Shown one piece after another: positions 1-7,903 of a DNA stretch of 64,000 bases (position 1 is the stretch's first letter; each line of letters begins with the position of its first letter). Under the pieces are notes generated by a model. The model was not told where the DNA came from. It saw only the letters and a program-made list of their open reading frames with translations, and made no database searches. A program made the position numbers and the translations under genes. The stretch is from a virus: the IMG/VR virus record IMGVR_UViG_3300022821_000012, positions 36,211 to 100,210 of that record. One strand, written 5' to 3'.

Positions 1-113
1 GTCGGGTCATATGCCCACAACACACCGTTTGTCTGTCCAGAGTGTGAATCTGTGACGCCACTATAGAACTTCAAGGATGGAATCTCTTTTTGGTCAAACT
101 CGAATATACGCAT
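1..113 (-). CDS. Partial small protein, 5' end only
   Basis: An open frame begins at the ATG at 113 (MRIFEFDQKEIPSLKFYSG) and runs off the left edge after 37 residues. Its ATG overlaps the stop of the upstream gene as TAATG, the coupling style used across this genome. I do not recognise the family. Confidence 0.6.
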   Translation of the reverse strand, partial: MRIFEFDQKEIPSLKFYSGVTDSHSGQTNGVLWAYDP

Positions 114-1018
114 TACATCACAAATATGCGGCCAATAGATTGGCTAAACATATTTTCTACATAATATTCAAGGTCACGTGATAATGTTTGAATCATTTGA
201 TTTGACATATCTTCATCATTGCGAAGATAAATCCCATCTGCGTCATTACCCCAAGCCTTCGTTAAAATGATTTTCTGCGGAATCGGATTAAATGTTATTT
301 TTCCAGTGATAATGTATTGTGCAATGACTTCATTCAAAAACTCGAAATCAGCACGAAGTTTTTTATTTCTTGCCGAACGAAAGGTGCCAATCTCTTCAAA
401 AAACTTTTTACGTATCTTTTCATATCTTACCGTCGATGTTCTGTCATTTCCATATTTATCAGTAGATGGCGGCGTATACCCATAACTTGTCTTTAAAATA
501 TCGGCAACGGTATCGTTAATGGAACGCTCGGCTTCACTATATTCATTGATGTCCCTACCACCTTGCCATTTGCCACGTGCCATTGCGTGTGCAAGACGAT
601 GTGCCATAATCCAAGGCGTCATAGGAACCTTCTCGGCACCCTTGTTGTTTGTGTATAAAATAGTAATACCGTCTTCGTGTTGTGGAATGTGTGGGGCAAT
701 GGCTGGCATTTGTGTCTCAAGCCATTCACGAGTTACTACGCCGACCTCTGTGTGATCCCTTGCTTCTTTGCTATTAACCACATAAACATATACATCTTCG
801 CCAATCTTTTCCCACTTTTTCTTTAACTGCTGAACTGCTTTTGGATTCGTTGTAAGAACACGATCACGTTTATCAGTGAAACTTGATGACCGCTTTGCAA
901 ATGCTTCTGGGTCTTTACTGATAGCCGTTGGGTCACCCCGCTGACTGGATGGTTCATCGCTTATTGTCTGATAGTCACTAATAGGTGCTTCGCCGACAGC
1001 TATTTCTGATATGCGCAT
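113..1018 (-). CDS. Hypothetical protein, 301 aa
   Basis: A soluble protein with a disordered N-terminus rich in Ser, Asp and Pro. A central AHRLAHAM stretch (about residues 138-145) vaguely recalls a zinc-protease helix but lacks the HExxH glutamate. It starts MRISEIAV at 1018 behind GAGGATTTAGA and lies downstream of a late promoter, so it is probably made late, perhaps as a virion or assembly protein. I do not recognise the family. Confidence 0.75.
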   Translation of the reverse strand: MRISEIAVGEAPISDYQTISDEPSSQRGDPTAISKDPEAFAKRSSSFTDKRDRVLTTNPKAVQQLKKKWEKIGEDVYVYVVNSKEARDHTEVGVVTREWLETQMPAIAPHIPQHEDGITILYTNNKGAEKVPMTPWIMAHRLAHAMARGKWQGGRDINEYSEAERSINDTVADILKTSYGYTPPSTDKYGNDRTSTVRYEKIRKKFFEEIGTFRSARNKKLRADFEFLNEVIAQYIITGKITFNPIPQKIILTKAWGNDADGIYLRNDEDMSNQMIQTLSRDLEYYVENMFSQSIGRIFVM

Positions 1019-1039
1019 TCTAAATCCTCACTGATATGT

Positions 1040-1047
1040 TATTTATA
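1040..1047 (-). promoter_or_regulatory. T4-type late promoter TATAAATA
   Basis: An exact TATAAATA on the minus strand. The predicted start near 1034 gives a short leader with a GAGG ribosome site for the 301-aa gene. It sits beside the terminator that ends the upstream unit. Confidence 0.6.
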
Positions 1048-1048
1048 C

Positions 1049-1082
1049 AAAAAGGACGGCACCCGTAGGAACCGCCCTTTTC
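1049..1082 (-). terminator. Intrinsic terminator after the LPP20-like gene
   Basis: Complementary arms AAAGGGCGG and CCGTCCTTT (one G-U pair) enclose a 12-nt loop and are followed by a U-run on the minus strand, just past the stop at 1100. Confidence 0.7.
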
Positions 1083-1099
1083 TAATATATCAATGTTCG

Positions 1100-1696
1100 T
1101 TATTGTGCTACTTGTTTTTCAAGCTCTTTATACAAAGAAGCTTTACGCTTATCACGTTCAGCAAGCTGTTGCTGTTGAATAACACGTTTCAATACTTTAT
1201 TGATTTCTTCGTCACCGTATTCCAATAGGATATATGTTTGATACACCCCACCCGATTTAGCTACGATTTCTTTGTTGGCAATACGATAACCGTATACCGC
1301 AGTGTTACGAACAACGTTTTTGGTCGCCCGTTCCATTTCTTCAAAGACCGTTGGATCATCGCTGGACCCAATCTCGGTGGCAAACTCACGAATAACTTCG
1401 CTCAACTCACCAGCCATGCGGTCTGCAAGCTGACGTTTTGCCGATAGGGTTGCTTTGGTAAGGGACATATCCAGACTTTTGGATGCACCCGAACCCACTG
1501 TATATACAGCGATATTGCTCTGTGGTGGATCAATAAACCAGTCTGGAATATTGTCTACCTGTTCTTGAATGGCTTCTTGTTTCGCTTCTTGTGCGTCAAG
1601 ATAGGCTTGATAACGGGCTTCTGGCGAACCGGGGTCTGCCGCACATCCAGCCAAGAACATTACACCGGCAACTGCCGATAGAAGTTTAGTATTCAT
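1100..1696 (-). CDS. LPP20-family-like lipoprotein
   Basis: A 198-aa predicted outer-membrane or periplasmic lipoprotein. A signal peptide ends in the lipobox LAGC (Cys18). The mature part has a coiled segment, then the DWF..PP and AVYTVGSGAS pattern and Ala-rich helices typical of LPP20-like proteins. A GAGGATAT ribosome site precedes the ATG at 1696. Its own sigma70-type promoter and terminator flank it. The role in infection is unknown; a cell-envelope change is a guess. Confidence 0.75.
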   Translation of the reverse strand: MNTKLLSAVAGVMFLAGCAADPGSPEARYQAYLDAQEAKQEAIQEQVDNIPDWFIDPPQSNIAVYTVGSGASKSLDMSLTKATLSAKRQLADRMAGELSEVIREFATEIGSSDDPTVFEEMERATKNVVRNTAVYGYRIANKEIVAKSGGVYQTYILLEYGDEEINKVLKRVIQQQQLAERDKRKASLYKELEKQVAQ

Positions 1697-1734
1697 AGTG
1701 ATATCCTCTTTATTGTTAAAGTTTAACTGTAATC

Positions 1735-1764
1735 ATTATACACACATTGGTATCGTTATGTCAA
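1735..1764 (-). promoter_or_regulatory. sigma70-type promoter (TTGACA-18-TATAAT)
   Basis: -35 TTGACA at 1764-1759, an 18-bp spacer, and -10 TATAAT at 1740-1735. It lies about 40 bp upstream of the lipoprotein ATG. Confidence 0.7.
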
Positions 1765-1769
1765 GTCTT

Positions 1770-2084
1770 TTATTCACTTAGTTCATAAATAAATTTTAAC
1801 TTGTCATATGCATTTTTGTATTTCGGATCGTCTTTTAGATAAAAATACAGTTTCAATAACATATCAAGTTCAGCAGGATCACAAGTTTCTGATGGTAATA
1901 CACCGCATTCGCCAGTATATCGATTCTTCTCAATACATACCCGTCGCCCTTCCCAAGCATCATCACCAAAGCCATGCCGTATAGAAATAATAACGTCAGA
2001 ATGCATCATTGTATCTATAACTGATTTACCTTTGCCAGTGCCGCCAGAAATGACGTTCATTGCACCTGATTTGATTCCGTTCAT
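1770..2084 (-). CDS. Small paralogue A with P-loop-like N-terminus
   Basis: A 104-aa protein whose C-terminal half (DDPKYKNAYDKLKFIYELSE) is nearly the same as that of the next gene, so the two are tandem duplicates. The first 25 residues contain GGTGKGKS, which fits a Walker A pattern but is missing from the paralogue. If translation begins at the MM near residue 26 the two proteins match in length. The ATG at 2084 overlaps the upstream TGA. Confidence 0.65.
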   Translation of the reverse strand: MNGIKSGAMNVISGGTGKGKSVIDTMMHSDVIISIRHGFGDDAWEGRRVCIEKNRYTGECGVLPSETCDPAELDMLLKLYFYLKDDPKYKNAYDKLKFIYELSE

Positions 2085-2317
2085 TCACTTAACTCATACA
2101 TGAACTTTAACTTATCATATGCATCTTTGTATTTTGGATCATTCTTTAATCCGATAAACATCTTCCAAAGCATTTTCAACTCGTCGGGTGGATATGCAAC
2201 TGGATCAAGATTACCTGTCCTGCCTTGTCTATTCTTGTCAACGGATACCCTAGATACCCCGTCTTCTTCATAAATGGATACAATGAATTTAGCACGATAT
2301 GCTGATGATAGTGACAT
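2081..2317 (-). CDS. Small paralogue B, 78 aa
   Basis: Tandem duplicate of the downstream gene with the shared tail NDPKYKDAYDKLKFMYELSE. I place the start at 2317 (MSLSSAYRAKF), one base after the upstream TAA. A longer reading would overlap the upstream secreted-protein gene by about 70 bases out of frame. Function unknown. Confidence 0.65.
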   Translation of the reverse strand: MSLSSAYRAKFIVSIYEEDGVSRVSVDKNRQGRTGNLDPVAYPPDELKMLWKMFIGLKNDPKYKDAYDKLKFMYELSE

Positions 2318-2318
2318 T

Positions 2319-2867
2319 TTAGTAACGATCCATTTCAACCCAACGGTTTGGGCGTAGTTGACACATAATGACAGTCCATTGATATAGGTCACGACCTTCT
2401 ACTACGGTTTCAAAATAGCGGTCGCACGTTTTTCCTTGGTATACAAATCTATTGCCACTGATTTTAGATAAGCCTTCTAAACCAGTTAAATCCTTTTCTT
2501 TATTTGAATCATCACAAACAAGTTCAGCCTTGCTACGGATTTGTTGTGGATATAACTCTTCAAGCATTAACTTTTTACCAGTTTCATATGCCACTGCACA
2601 CGCTTTGCCTTCATCTTTATGGAATACATAAGACCCAAGACCCTGATGCCAGTTGCCATCGACTTGTGCCTCGAATGAAACCATACACTTCTGCTTGTTT
2701 TCACGCCACGGAACAACGTTCTTTGTAATGTTACGAACGCTTTCAATAGTGCCTAGTTGCTTTGCATTAGTGGTTTCTTTTAAGACGCACTCGGCAGCTA
2801 CAGGTGTAGCAAACAAGACACTTGCAAGAATACTATACTTTAAGATTTTCGCCATTGGGAATATCAT
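2319..2867 (-). CDS. Secreted Cys-rich protein, 182 aa
   Basis: A signal peptide of about 25 residues with a TPVAA cleavage motif is followed by a mature domain with six cysteines that could form disulfides in the periplasm. The start may be at 2867 or at the second Met at 2855 (MAKILKYS); neither has a strong ribosome site. No family recognised. Confidence 0.7.
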   Translation of the reverse strand: MIFPMAKILKYSILASVLFATPVAAECVLKETTNAKQLGTIESVRNITKNVVPWRENKQKCMVSFEAQVDGNWHQGLGSYVFHKDEGKACAVAYETGKKLMLEELYPQQIRSKAELVCDDSNKEKDLTGLEGLSKISGNRFVYQGKTCDRYFETVVEGRDLYQWTVIMCQLRPNRWVEMDRY

Positions 2868-2913
2868 CCGTAAAATTGGTCCAAATTTGTGACTTCAACT
2901 CGCCTCTTTGATG

Positions 2914-3198
2914 TCATAGTTCAGTCTCTTTAAATAACTGATTGGTTAGGCGTCCGCTTTCACGTTCAACAAAATGTTCAAACTTAGCGATAGCAATAGT
3001 CGCCGCAATCTTTAACTGATCGTCGGTTGCTTGAAACGTATCATCATCCATGCCCAAATCATCGGCAGGAATAGCGAATGAAACCGTGCTGTCGCCTACT
3101 GGAAATTGAAAAGTGAATTCAAACTTCGGCATAGGGTGATACGCATAATTAATTAGCGGTAATAGTTCACTAAGGTAGTCTACATTTTTATCACTCAT
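2914..3198 (-). CDS. Hypothetical protein, 94 aa
   Basis: A small acidic soluble protein (MSDKNVDYLSELLPLINY). The middle reads as alternating beta strands (KFEFTFQFPVGDSTVSFAI), the end as helix. No family recognised. Confidence 0.65.
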   Translation of the reverse strand: MSDKNVDYLSELLPLINYAYHPMPKFEFTFQFPVGDSTVSFAIPADDLGMDDDTFQATDDQLKIAATIAIAKFEHFVERESGRLTNQLFKETEL

Positions 3199-3217
3199 GG
3201 TGTGTTTCCTTTAAAAG

Positions 3218-3529
3218 TTACGGGCATTGGGTTCTTAAATCCCAAATCAAATTTTTAGCAATCTTATCATATTCACGATCAGCGAGTGCCTTCTGTTGTG
3301 TATAGGTGCCGTTGATAGCCCCCATCAATCCACTAAGCATTCCACGTGTATGGTAGGTTGCAGATAAACGATCCCATTCGGTTGACATTTGCGTTTCAAG
3401 AAACTTGATTTGCGCTTCTTTATTTGCACAATCAATCTTCATATAACGAAGGTCATAAATATCCATACGATGGGTAGAAGAACATCCCGCAAGGGTTGCT
3501 ACTACTAGCAATGCTGCTGCGATCTTCAT
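3218..3529 (-). CDS. Small lipoprotein, 103 aa
   Basis: Starting at 3529 gives a clean lipoprotein signal, MKIAAALLVVATLAGCSS, with lipobox LAGC; the longer open frame to 3577 adds residues that hide it. The ATG overlaps the TGA of the upstream 42-aa membrane gene. The mature part is helical. Function unknown. Confidence 0.7.
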   Translation of the reverse strand: MKIAAALLVVATLAGCSSTHRMDIYDLRYMKIDCANKEAQIKFLETQMSTEWDRLSATYHTRGMLSGLMGAINGTYTQQKALADREYDKIAKNLIWDLRTQCP

Positions 3530-3654
3530 GATAGCAACATAAATACAAGTGGCACGACAATCAGTAAAATGCCGCAAATGTTTTCGATGCGTTCGTCTTT
3601 TTTCATTTCTTCCTCGTCAGATTCTGGTTCAGTTACATTATCATCATTATACAT
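3526..3654 (-). CDS. 42-aa single-pass membrane protein
   Basis: An acidic N-terminus (MYNDDNVTEPESDEEE), a short basic patch, then a C-terminal membrane helix (ICGILLIVVPLVFMLLS). The start overlaps the upstream stop and its stop overlaps the lipoprotein ATG, which supports it as a real coupled gene. Confidence 0.6.
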   Translation of the reverse strand: MYNDDNVTEPESDEEEMKKDERIENICGILLIVVPLVFMLLS

Positions 3655-3883
3655 TATCGTCGTCTGTTGTCAATCGTTTTCTTTCTAGAATATCCGCAAA
3701 TATTTTTTTTGGGTCTGTTTTTTCTTCTTTTTCTTTTTGCTTACGCTCTTTATATTTAATAGCCGACACTTCTCGCATACAGGACTTACACCAAGATTGG
3801 TAATATCCAGTGGCTTTAATAAAGAAGAATTCGGTGGCTATTTCCTGTTCGATTTCACATCTAGGGCATTTTTTTTGATCCAT
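3647..3883 (-). CDS. Small zinc-finger protein, 78 aa
   Basis: Two CxxC pairs (CPRC at residues 6-9, CKSC near 33-36) spaced as in a treble-clef or HNH-like zinc finger, followed by a long charged helix. It could bind nucleic acid. The start overlaps the upstream stop as TAATG. Confidence 0.65.
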   Translation of the reverse strand: MDQKKCPRCEIEQEIATEFFFIKATGYYQSWCKSCMREVSAIKYKERKQKEKEEKTDPKKIFADILERKRLTTDDDNV

Positions 3884-4461
3884 TAGAACTCTATTTCAAT
3901 TTCACTAATAGCTGCATAGTTTGCTTTCTTCTTTTTTGATATACTATTAAGTAATGTCCAACTTGATGCTATACCATCTGACCGCAACTTATCACTTTTC
4001 TGTGTGAACTGTGAGTTTGATGGATCAAGAAAAGCCAAAATATCTGCTTCAGTATTATCGGGATATGAATCAATCCATTTTTTGCAGTTGAATGCAAACT
4101 CACGCTTGGTTTGCGACCACCAACTATGATAAACACTTTCACAAGATTCAGTATACTTACTGCCGACCAAATGATTGTTGGCAGCGTCATCAAACAATGC
4201 TTCCTTCATCAATGGTGTAGGACGGATAAACCAACGGTAATCAGATACCAATGCCACAAATGTGCGATGCGTGAACATACGTGTTTTTGTTAATACATAA
4301 AGATGTTCTACACCTTTGACATCCAAGGTGACCATAGTAGGTTGCTCGGATAGTGATGCCCACATCGATTCCTTTTTCCACATTGAATCGATTGGCACAA
4401 AGCTACTCGAATCGTTATCTGAATCTGAATCTGGTAGTGATACATTAATATTAAATGCCAT
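3883..4461 (-). CDS. Hypothetical protein, 192 aa
   Basis: Ser/Asp-rich linker near the N-terminus (DSDSDNDSSS), then a mixed alpha/beta domain rich in Trp and aromatic residues. No signal peptide or recognised motif. Confidence 0.65.
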   Translation of the reverse strand: MAFNINVSLPDSDSDNDSSSFVPIDSMWKKESMWASLSEQPTMVTLDVKGVEHLYVLTKTRMFTHRTFVALVSDYRWFIRPTPLMKEALFDDAANNHLVGSKYTESCESVYHSWWSQTKREFAFNCKKWIDSYPDNTEADILAFLDPSNSQFTQKSDKLRSDGIASSWTLLNSISKKKKANYAAISEIEIEF

Positions 4462-4463
4462 AA

Positions 4464-5015
4464 TTAATACCCCGGATCATTGCGAAAATCATATTGTAAA
4501 TCAGAATCTGCGGAAAGCTTTGTAAGTGTTTCCTGTTTAATCTTGTAGCCGTATGCATAATATTTCACAAGGCGTTTCAGAATCGATTTCGGACGGTAGC
4601 TCACAATGTCAATGTCGTCTTCGTTCCAATCAGGATTGCCCCACGCCGAATAGCCATCTGAAATAAGTTGGGCTTGTGCGAAATCAAAGTCATTAACTAC
4701 ATCAAGTGGATTTTGAAACCACTGCTTCTTGATAAGTTGGACATCAATATCATCCGCACGGTATGTGACTGCGTTCTCGGAATCAAAGGCTACGCTGAAC
4801 CCAGCGTCGGTTAGTCGATCCGCAATGATTTTTGATTGCTCTTGACTAGAACAATATACATCAAAATCCGACTTAACTGTTCTGCATTGTAGTAGTTGCC
4901 TAATGGCACCGCCCGCTACCCACGGACCTTTTTCAAAGTCTGGTCTAACATAATAGAATACGTGGGCTTGTTGGGGGGATACAGTGATCCCCCCAAGATG
5001 TGTTAACTCTTTCAT
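4464..5015 (-). CDS. Nucleotidyltransferase-like protein
   Basis: A 183-aa protein with the nucleotidyltransferase signature: GGAIRQLL (about residues 36-43) followed by KSDFDVY, with a later IDVQLI strand supplying a possible third acid. This fits the minimal poly(A) polymerase/CCA-type fold. Substrate unknown. The start overlaps the TGA of the upstream 56-aa gene. Confidence 0.7.
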   Translation of the reverse strand: MKELTHLGGITVSPQQAHVFYYVRPDFEKGPWVAGGAIRQLLQCRTVKSDFDVYCSSQEQSKIIADRLTDAGFSVAFDSENAVTYRADDIDVQLIKKQWFQNPLDVVNDFDFAQAQLISDGYSAWGNPDWNEDDIDIVSYRPKSILKRLVKYYAYGYKIKQETLTKLSADSDLQYDFRNDPGY

Positions 5016-5182
5016 AGTGGTGATGTGCCAGTCAATAAACGGTTCACTGCGGCTTCTGCTTGATAGTCTTCGGTGTTGTCAACATTGTTTCTAACAAACC
5101 GAACAGCAGCATCGTGGTCTAGTTGAAGTCCGAAGATAGCCTCGTCGGCAGCGTCGTGTAGTTCTTTTTCAAAAGCATCCAT
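5012..5182 (-). CDS. 56-aa acidic protein
   Basis: MDAFEKELHDAADEAIFG and 38 further residues, helical and acidic. A strong AGGAG precedes the ATG at 5182, a consensus promoter lies just upstream, and the stop overlaps the next ATG. It appears to lead the nucleotidyltransferase operon. Confidence 0.65.
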   Translation of the reverse strand: MDAFEKELHDAADEAIFGLQLDHDAAVRFVRNNVDNTEDYQAEAAVNRLLTGTSPL

Positions 5183-5221
5183 ACTATTTCTCCTATAAAG
5201 GTTGGTTTAACTCAATGAACT

Positions 5222-5250
5222 ATTATACTACATTAGGAAGGGTTAGTCAA
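5222..5250 (-). promoter_or_regulatory. sigma70-type promoter (TTGACT-17-TATAAT)
   Basis: -35 at 5250-5245, exact 17-bp spacer, -10 TATAAT at 5227-5222. It drives the 56-aa gene and the operon to its left. Confidence 0.7.
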
Positions 5251-5255
5251 CATTA

Positions 5256-5645
5256 TTATGATTGTCTTAGTGTAAGATTTACAGCAAAAAGGTCACGTTG
5301 TTTTTTCAATCGAATGATAAAACCTTGTCTGCCGCCATCAAGCATCGGATATTGCCATTTTCTAATACCAATCTTATTCTTCTTACATTTTTCAAGGAGT
5401 TCTATAAACTTGTCACCTTGTCTGCCGCCAATCCTCGCATATTGCCAGTTTTTAATACCAATCTTATTCTTCTTACAGTATTCAAGGATTTCTATAAACT
5501 CGTCATAATCTGCCGTTATGATGTTAGGCTCCCAGTCATTAACTATCGTTCGCTGATCCACCCCCAACCACCAGCTGGGAACATCACGCTTGTTTTGTTT
5601 ATCGGGATCATACGAAGATTCCCACGCTTTTGATTTTTTACTCAC
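5256..5645 (-). CDS. Protein with internal tandem duplication, 129 aa
   Basis: I start it at the GTG at 5645 (SKKSKAWESSY), which overlaps the upstream stop and has GAGG upstream. The C-terminal half holds two copies of a roughly 30-residue unit (CKKNKIGIKNWQYARIGGRQ and CKKNKIGIRKWQYPMLDGGR), a recent in-frame duplication visible in the DNA at 5330-5520. Function unknown. Confidence 0.6.
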   Translation of the reverse strand: MSKKSKAWESSYDPDKQNKRDVPSWWLGVDQRTIVNDWEPNIITADYDEFIEILEYCKKNKIGIKNWQYARIGGRQGDKFIELLEKCKKNKIGIRKWQYPMLDGGRQGFIIRLKKQRDLFAVNLTLRQS

Positions 5646-6003
5646 GGACACATTCCTCTGTTCCATTAACCAAATCATAACAAATCTTTTCAGTGACACA
5701 TACGCCACCATCACAAATGCTGTAGATGCGCTTGTTGCCTGTTCGTGCTGGTGGTGGCGGTGCCTCACGTACGCTGCGGTCACCATGAATATCAAGTTCA
5801 AGGCATTCATAACTGTATGCCGTTTCGCAACGTTTACGGAATTGCCACATCTGAAAGTCCCTACCCTTTTGACCAGTCTTGCCAGCCCACGATTTTGGTT
5901 GGTTTTCTTCCCACTGAAGTTGTCGCTCGTAACTTGATAACTCACGCACACAACCCGTTAAAACGATTGCAGCCATTGTAATGGTTACAACAATAGTTTT
6001 CAT
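5638..6003 (-). CDS. Lipoprotein, 121 aa
   Basis: Starting at 6003, whose ATG overlaps the upstream TGA, gives MKTIVVTITMAAIVLTGC with lipobox LTGC. The mature part has a Pro stretch and several cysteines. Function unknown. Confidence 0.7.
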   Translation of the reverse strand: MKTIVVTITMAAIVLTGCVRELSSYERQLQWEENQPKSWAGKTGQKGRDFQMWQFRKRCETAYSYECLELDIHGDRSVREAPPPPARTGNKRIYSICDGGVCVTEKICYDLVNGTEECVRE

Positions 6004-6353
6004 TTCCAATACTCCACTTTTTTATAGTCAGCCGATAGGTCAAAGAACATTCGGGATTTTTCGTCATCTATTACGAAATCAATATCATCGATTTGAACAT
6101 CAGCACATTCTGTTAGATATGCAACCAGTATTTTTTCAAACCCGTCCATATTAGAAATCGTTACACGACGATTATATACTTCGGCTTTGTCAACCCCAAA
6201 CATTTCTATGTCTGCGGTCGATGCGTAGCGAAAAATGAACTCCAAATCTTCACGAACGTGCTGTATTCTTTCTTCACGATCCGATGCGACATACTCATAG
6301 TAATCCAACCGGAATATATTTGAGTCTGATAAATATCGTAGTTCGCCGTTCAT
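6000..6353 (-). CDS. Hypothetical protein, 117 aa
   Basis: An acidic alpha/beta protein (MNGELRYLSDSNIFRLDYYE). It overlaps its neighbours by 4 bases at each end, so it is part of the operon with the phosphoesterase. No family recognised. Confidence 0.65.
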   Translation of the reverse strand: MNGELRYLSDSNIFRLDYYEYVASDREERIQHVREDLEFIFRYASTADIEMFGVDKAEVYNRRVTISNMDGFEKILVAYLTECADVQIDDIDFVIDDEKSRMFFDLSADYKKVEYWK

Positions 6354-7102
6354 ATCTCTACTGTCAAATCCTCGTCAAAGTTAGGATTAAGTTCGCTCCC
6401 TTTGTAACCTCTCGGATTACATACCACACGTGTGTCGCCGACCATATAATCAAATGAATCGTGAACGTGACCGTGGCAGAATAATGCCGGTTTCGTGTCC
6501 AATATAAGGTCAGACAAATCACTGGCATAACATCCAGACAACTTATCGCCTCGGAATCTTGCGTGAATACTCTTATACGTTGGTGCGTGATGCGTTACAA
6601 CCACGTCGCCTTCCTTAACGTTATCAGCAAGGAACATCTTTGACACGTTATGTCTGGTGTGAATACCCTGTGGTTTAATAATCGAATACTTCTCGTCACG
6701 GATTTGCCTGTAATCATTCATCGACGATTGTGCAGCGTGATACGTAAGTGGATCGCCTTTATTAAAATCAGACCACAATGTGCAGCCGTGGAAATTTACA
6801 CCATCCAGCATCACTGAACTATCATCAAGGACATGCACATTACTTGGTAGACTTTCGACAGTATGACGTTTCACGCTATCAAAGTTACTCTTATAAAACT
6901 CATGATTGCCGTATACATAGACAACGTGCGGAAAATGTTTAGACATTTCCACAATCCATTGCACACGGCTTTTAGTAGTGATATCCCCCGCCAGAACAAG
7001 CACATCTGCCCCATTCCAGTTTGGGTTGTAAAGTGCGTCACAAAACTCCATTGGAGTATTGTCAAATTCGAGATGAACGTCACTGAGTAAGCGTATTTTC
7101 AT
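6350..7102 (-). CDS. Calcineurin-like metallophosphoesterase
   Basis: A 250-aa two-metal phosphoesterase with the motifs in order: SDVHLE (DxH), GDIT, GNHEF, VTHHAP and GHVHDS. The ligands for both metals are present, so it should be active. Substrates of such phage enzymes vary (cyclic nucleotides, phosphate esters, nucleic-acid ends) and the sequence does not decide which. Confidence 0.85.
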   Translation of the reverse strand: MKIRLLSDVHLEFDNTPMEFCDALYNPNWNGADVLVLAGDITTKSRVQWIVEMSKHFPHVVYVYGNHEFYKSNFDSVKRHTVESLPSNVHVLDDSSVMLDGVNFHGCTLWSDFNKGDPLTYHAAQSSMNDYRQIRDEKYSIIKPQGIHTRHNVSKMFLADNVKEGDVVVTHHAPTYKSIHARFRGDKLSGCYASDLSDLILDTKPALFCHGHVHDSFDYMVGDTRVVCNPRGYKGSELNPNFDEDLTVEI

Positions 7103-7326
7103 TACATCGCTTCTGCGTTAAGGTCGTAGAACTCGGTGTCGCCGTAGTTTGAAATCACTGGAACATTGCGACCGTTGACAGTTGCTTCGGCGATAAGTGC
7201 ACCGTCTTCATTGGTCACAACATTGCGAACAACTCGGGACAACTCAGCGAAACCTTCGCTGGTGTTCAATGCATTGTCAAAGAACTTTGCGTTCTGTGCG
7301 GCGGTGATAAAAACGGTAACTTTCAT
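7102..7326 (-). CDS. Hypothetical protein, 74 aa
   Basis: A small alpha/beta protein (MKVTVFITAAQNAKFFDNAL), first gene behind the promoter at 7355-7382 and coupled to the phosphoesterase. No family recognised. Confidence 0.65.
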   Translation of the reverse strand: MKVTVFITAAQNAKFFDNALNTSEGFAELSRVVRNVVTNEDGALIAEATVNGRNVPVISNYGDTEFYDLNAEAM

Positions 7327-7354
7327 TTGGGTTCTCCCTATTGATTACTTATAC

Positions 7355-7382
7355 ATAATAGCAGAATCGGTATGAATGTCAA
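7355..7382 (-). promoter_or_regulatory. sigma70-type promoter (TTGACA-16-TATTAT)
   Basis: -35 at 7382-7377, 16-bp spacer, -10 at 7360-7355, about 30 bp upstream of the 74-aa gene. Confidence 0.6.
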
Positions 7383-7513
7383 GAAGTTTTTTTGTGCCAT
7401 ACACAACTAACTCTTATGTCTCCCTTATCAAGTTTAATGGCAAATATTGTATCTGGATTAAATGCTGTCGTATTGAAAATCAATAGTCCTGCTACACAAG
7501 CTATTCCTAGCAT
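7379..7513 (-). CDS. 44-aa secreted or membrane peptide
   Basis: Starts at 7513, one base after the upstream stop. A hydrophobic N-terminus (MLGIACVAGLLIFNTTAF) is followed by a polar tail with one Cys. Small, so uncertain. Confidence 0.45.
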   Translation of the reverse strand: MLGIACVAGLLIFNTTAFNPDTIFAIKLDKGDIRVSCVWHKKTS

Positions 7514-7514
7514 A

Positions 7515-7817
7515 TTACACAGTCCTCACTTCTACTGTAATGGATTGGACTTCAACCACTTTCCATTCCTGTTCCCGATCTTTCCAATTTTTAACGCAAT
7601 CGGCGTTGGATTGGTCGCCGTCACGAACATATAGCTCATACAACTTCTTTCCACTCGCCACATTTTTATCGGCACGATCTTGGTGATATTTTCTAGCCTT
7701 TTCAGCACCTTTTTCATTTTCGTATCTTTTTGCTAATTCAATATTTTTTGGATCAGCCGTATTAGCGTTACTTGTAATCAAGTATTTCCCGCTCATTATA
7801 TCTTTAATTACAAACAT
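7515..7817 (-). CDS. Hypothetical protein, 100 aa
   Basis: I start it at 7817 (MFVIKDIMSGKYLIT) because GGAG lies 8 bases upstream; the longer frame to 7835 lacks a ribosome site. Lys-rich helical middle, beta-rich end. No family recognised. Confidence 0.6.
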   Translation of the reverse strand: MFVIKDIMSGKYLITSNANTADPKNIELAKRYENEKGAEKARKYHQDRADKNVASGKKLYELYVRDGDQSNADCVKNWKDREQEWKVVEVQSITVEVRTV

Positions 7818-7847
7818 TCTAAATCTCCATTTCATTTATTATTATGG

Positions 7848-7876
7848 AGTATACGCAAAAAAATAGGGACTGTCAA
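7848..7876 (-). promoter_or_regulatory. sigma70-type promoter overlapping a terminator
   Basis: TTGACA at 7876-7871 lies in the loop of the pstS terminator; a 17-bp spacer leads to TATACT at 7853-7848. Transcription of the 100-aa gene therefore restarts from inside the terminator of pstS. Confidence 0.65.
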
Positions 7877-7889
7877 GCCCCTATTTCCT
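7857..7889 (-). terminator. Intrinsic terminator of pstS
   Basis: Arms AAATAGGG and CCCTATTT with a 10-nt loop and a following run of T on the minus strand, directly after the pstS stop. Confidence 0.8.
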
Positions 7890-7903
7890 TATATCGTATA
7901 TGA

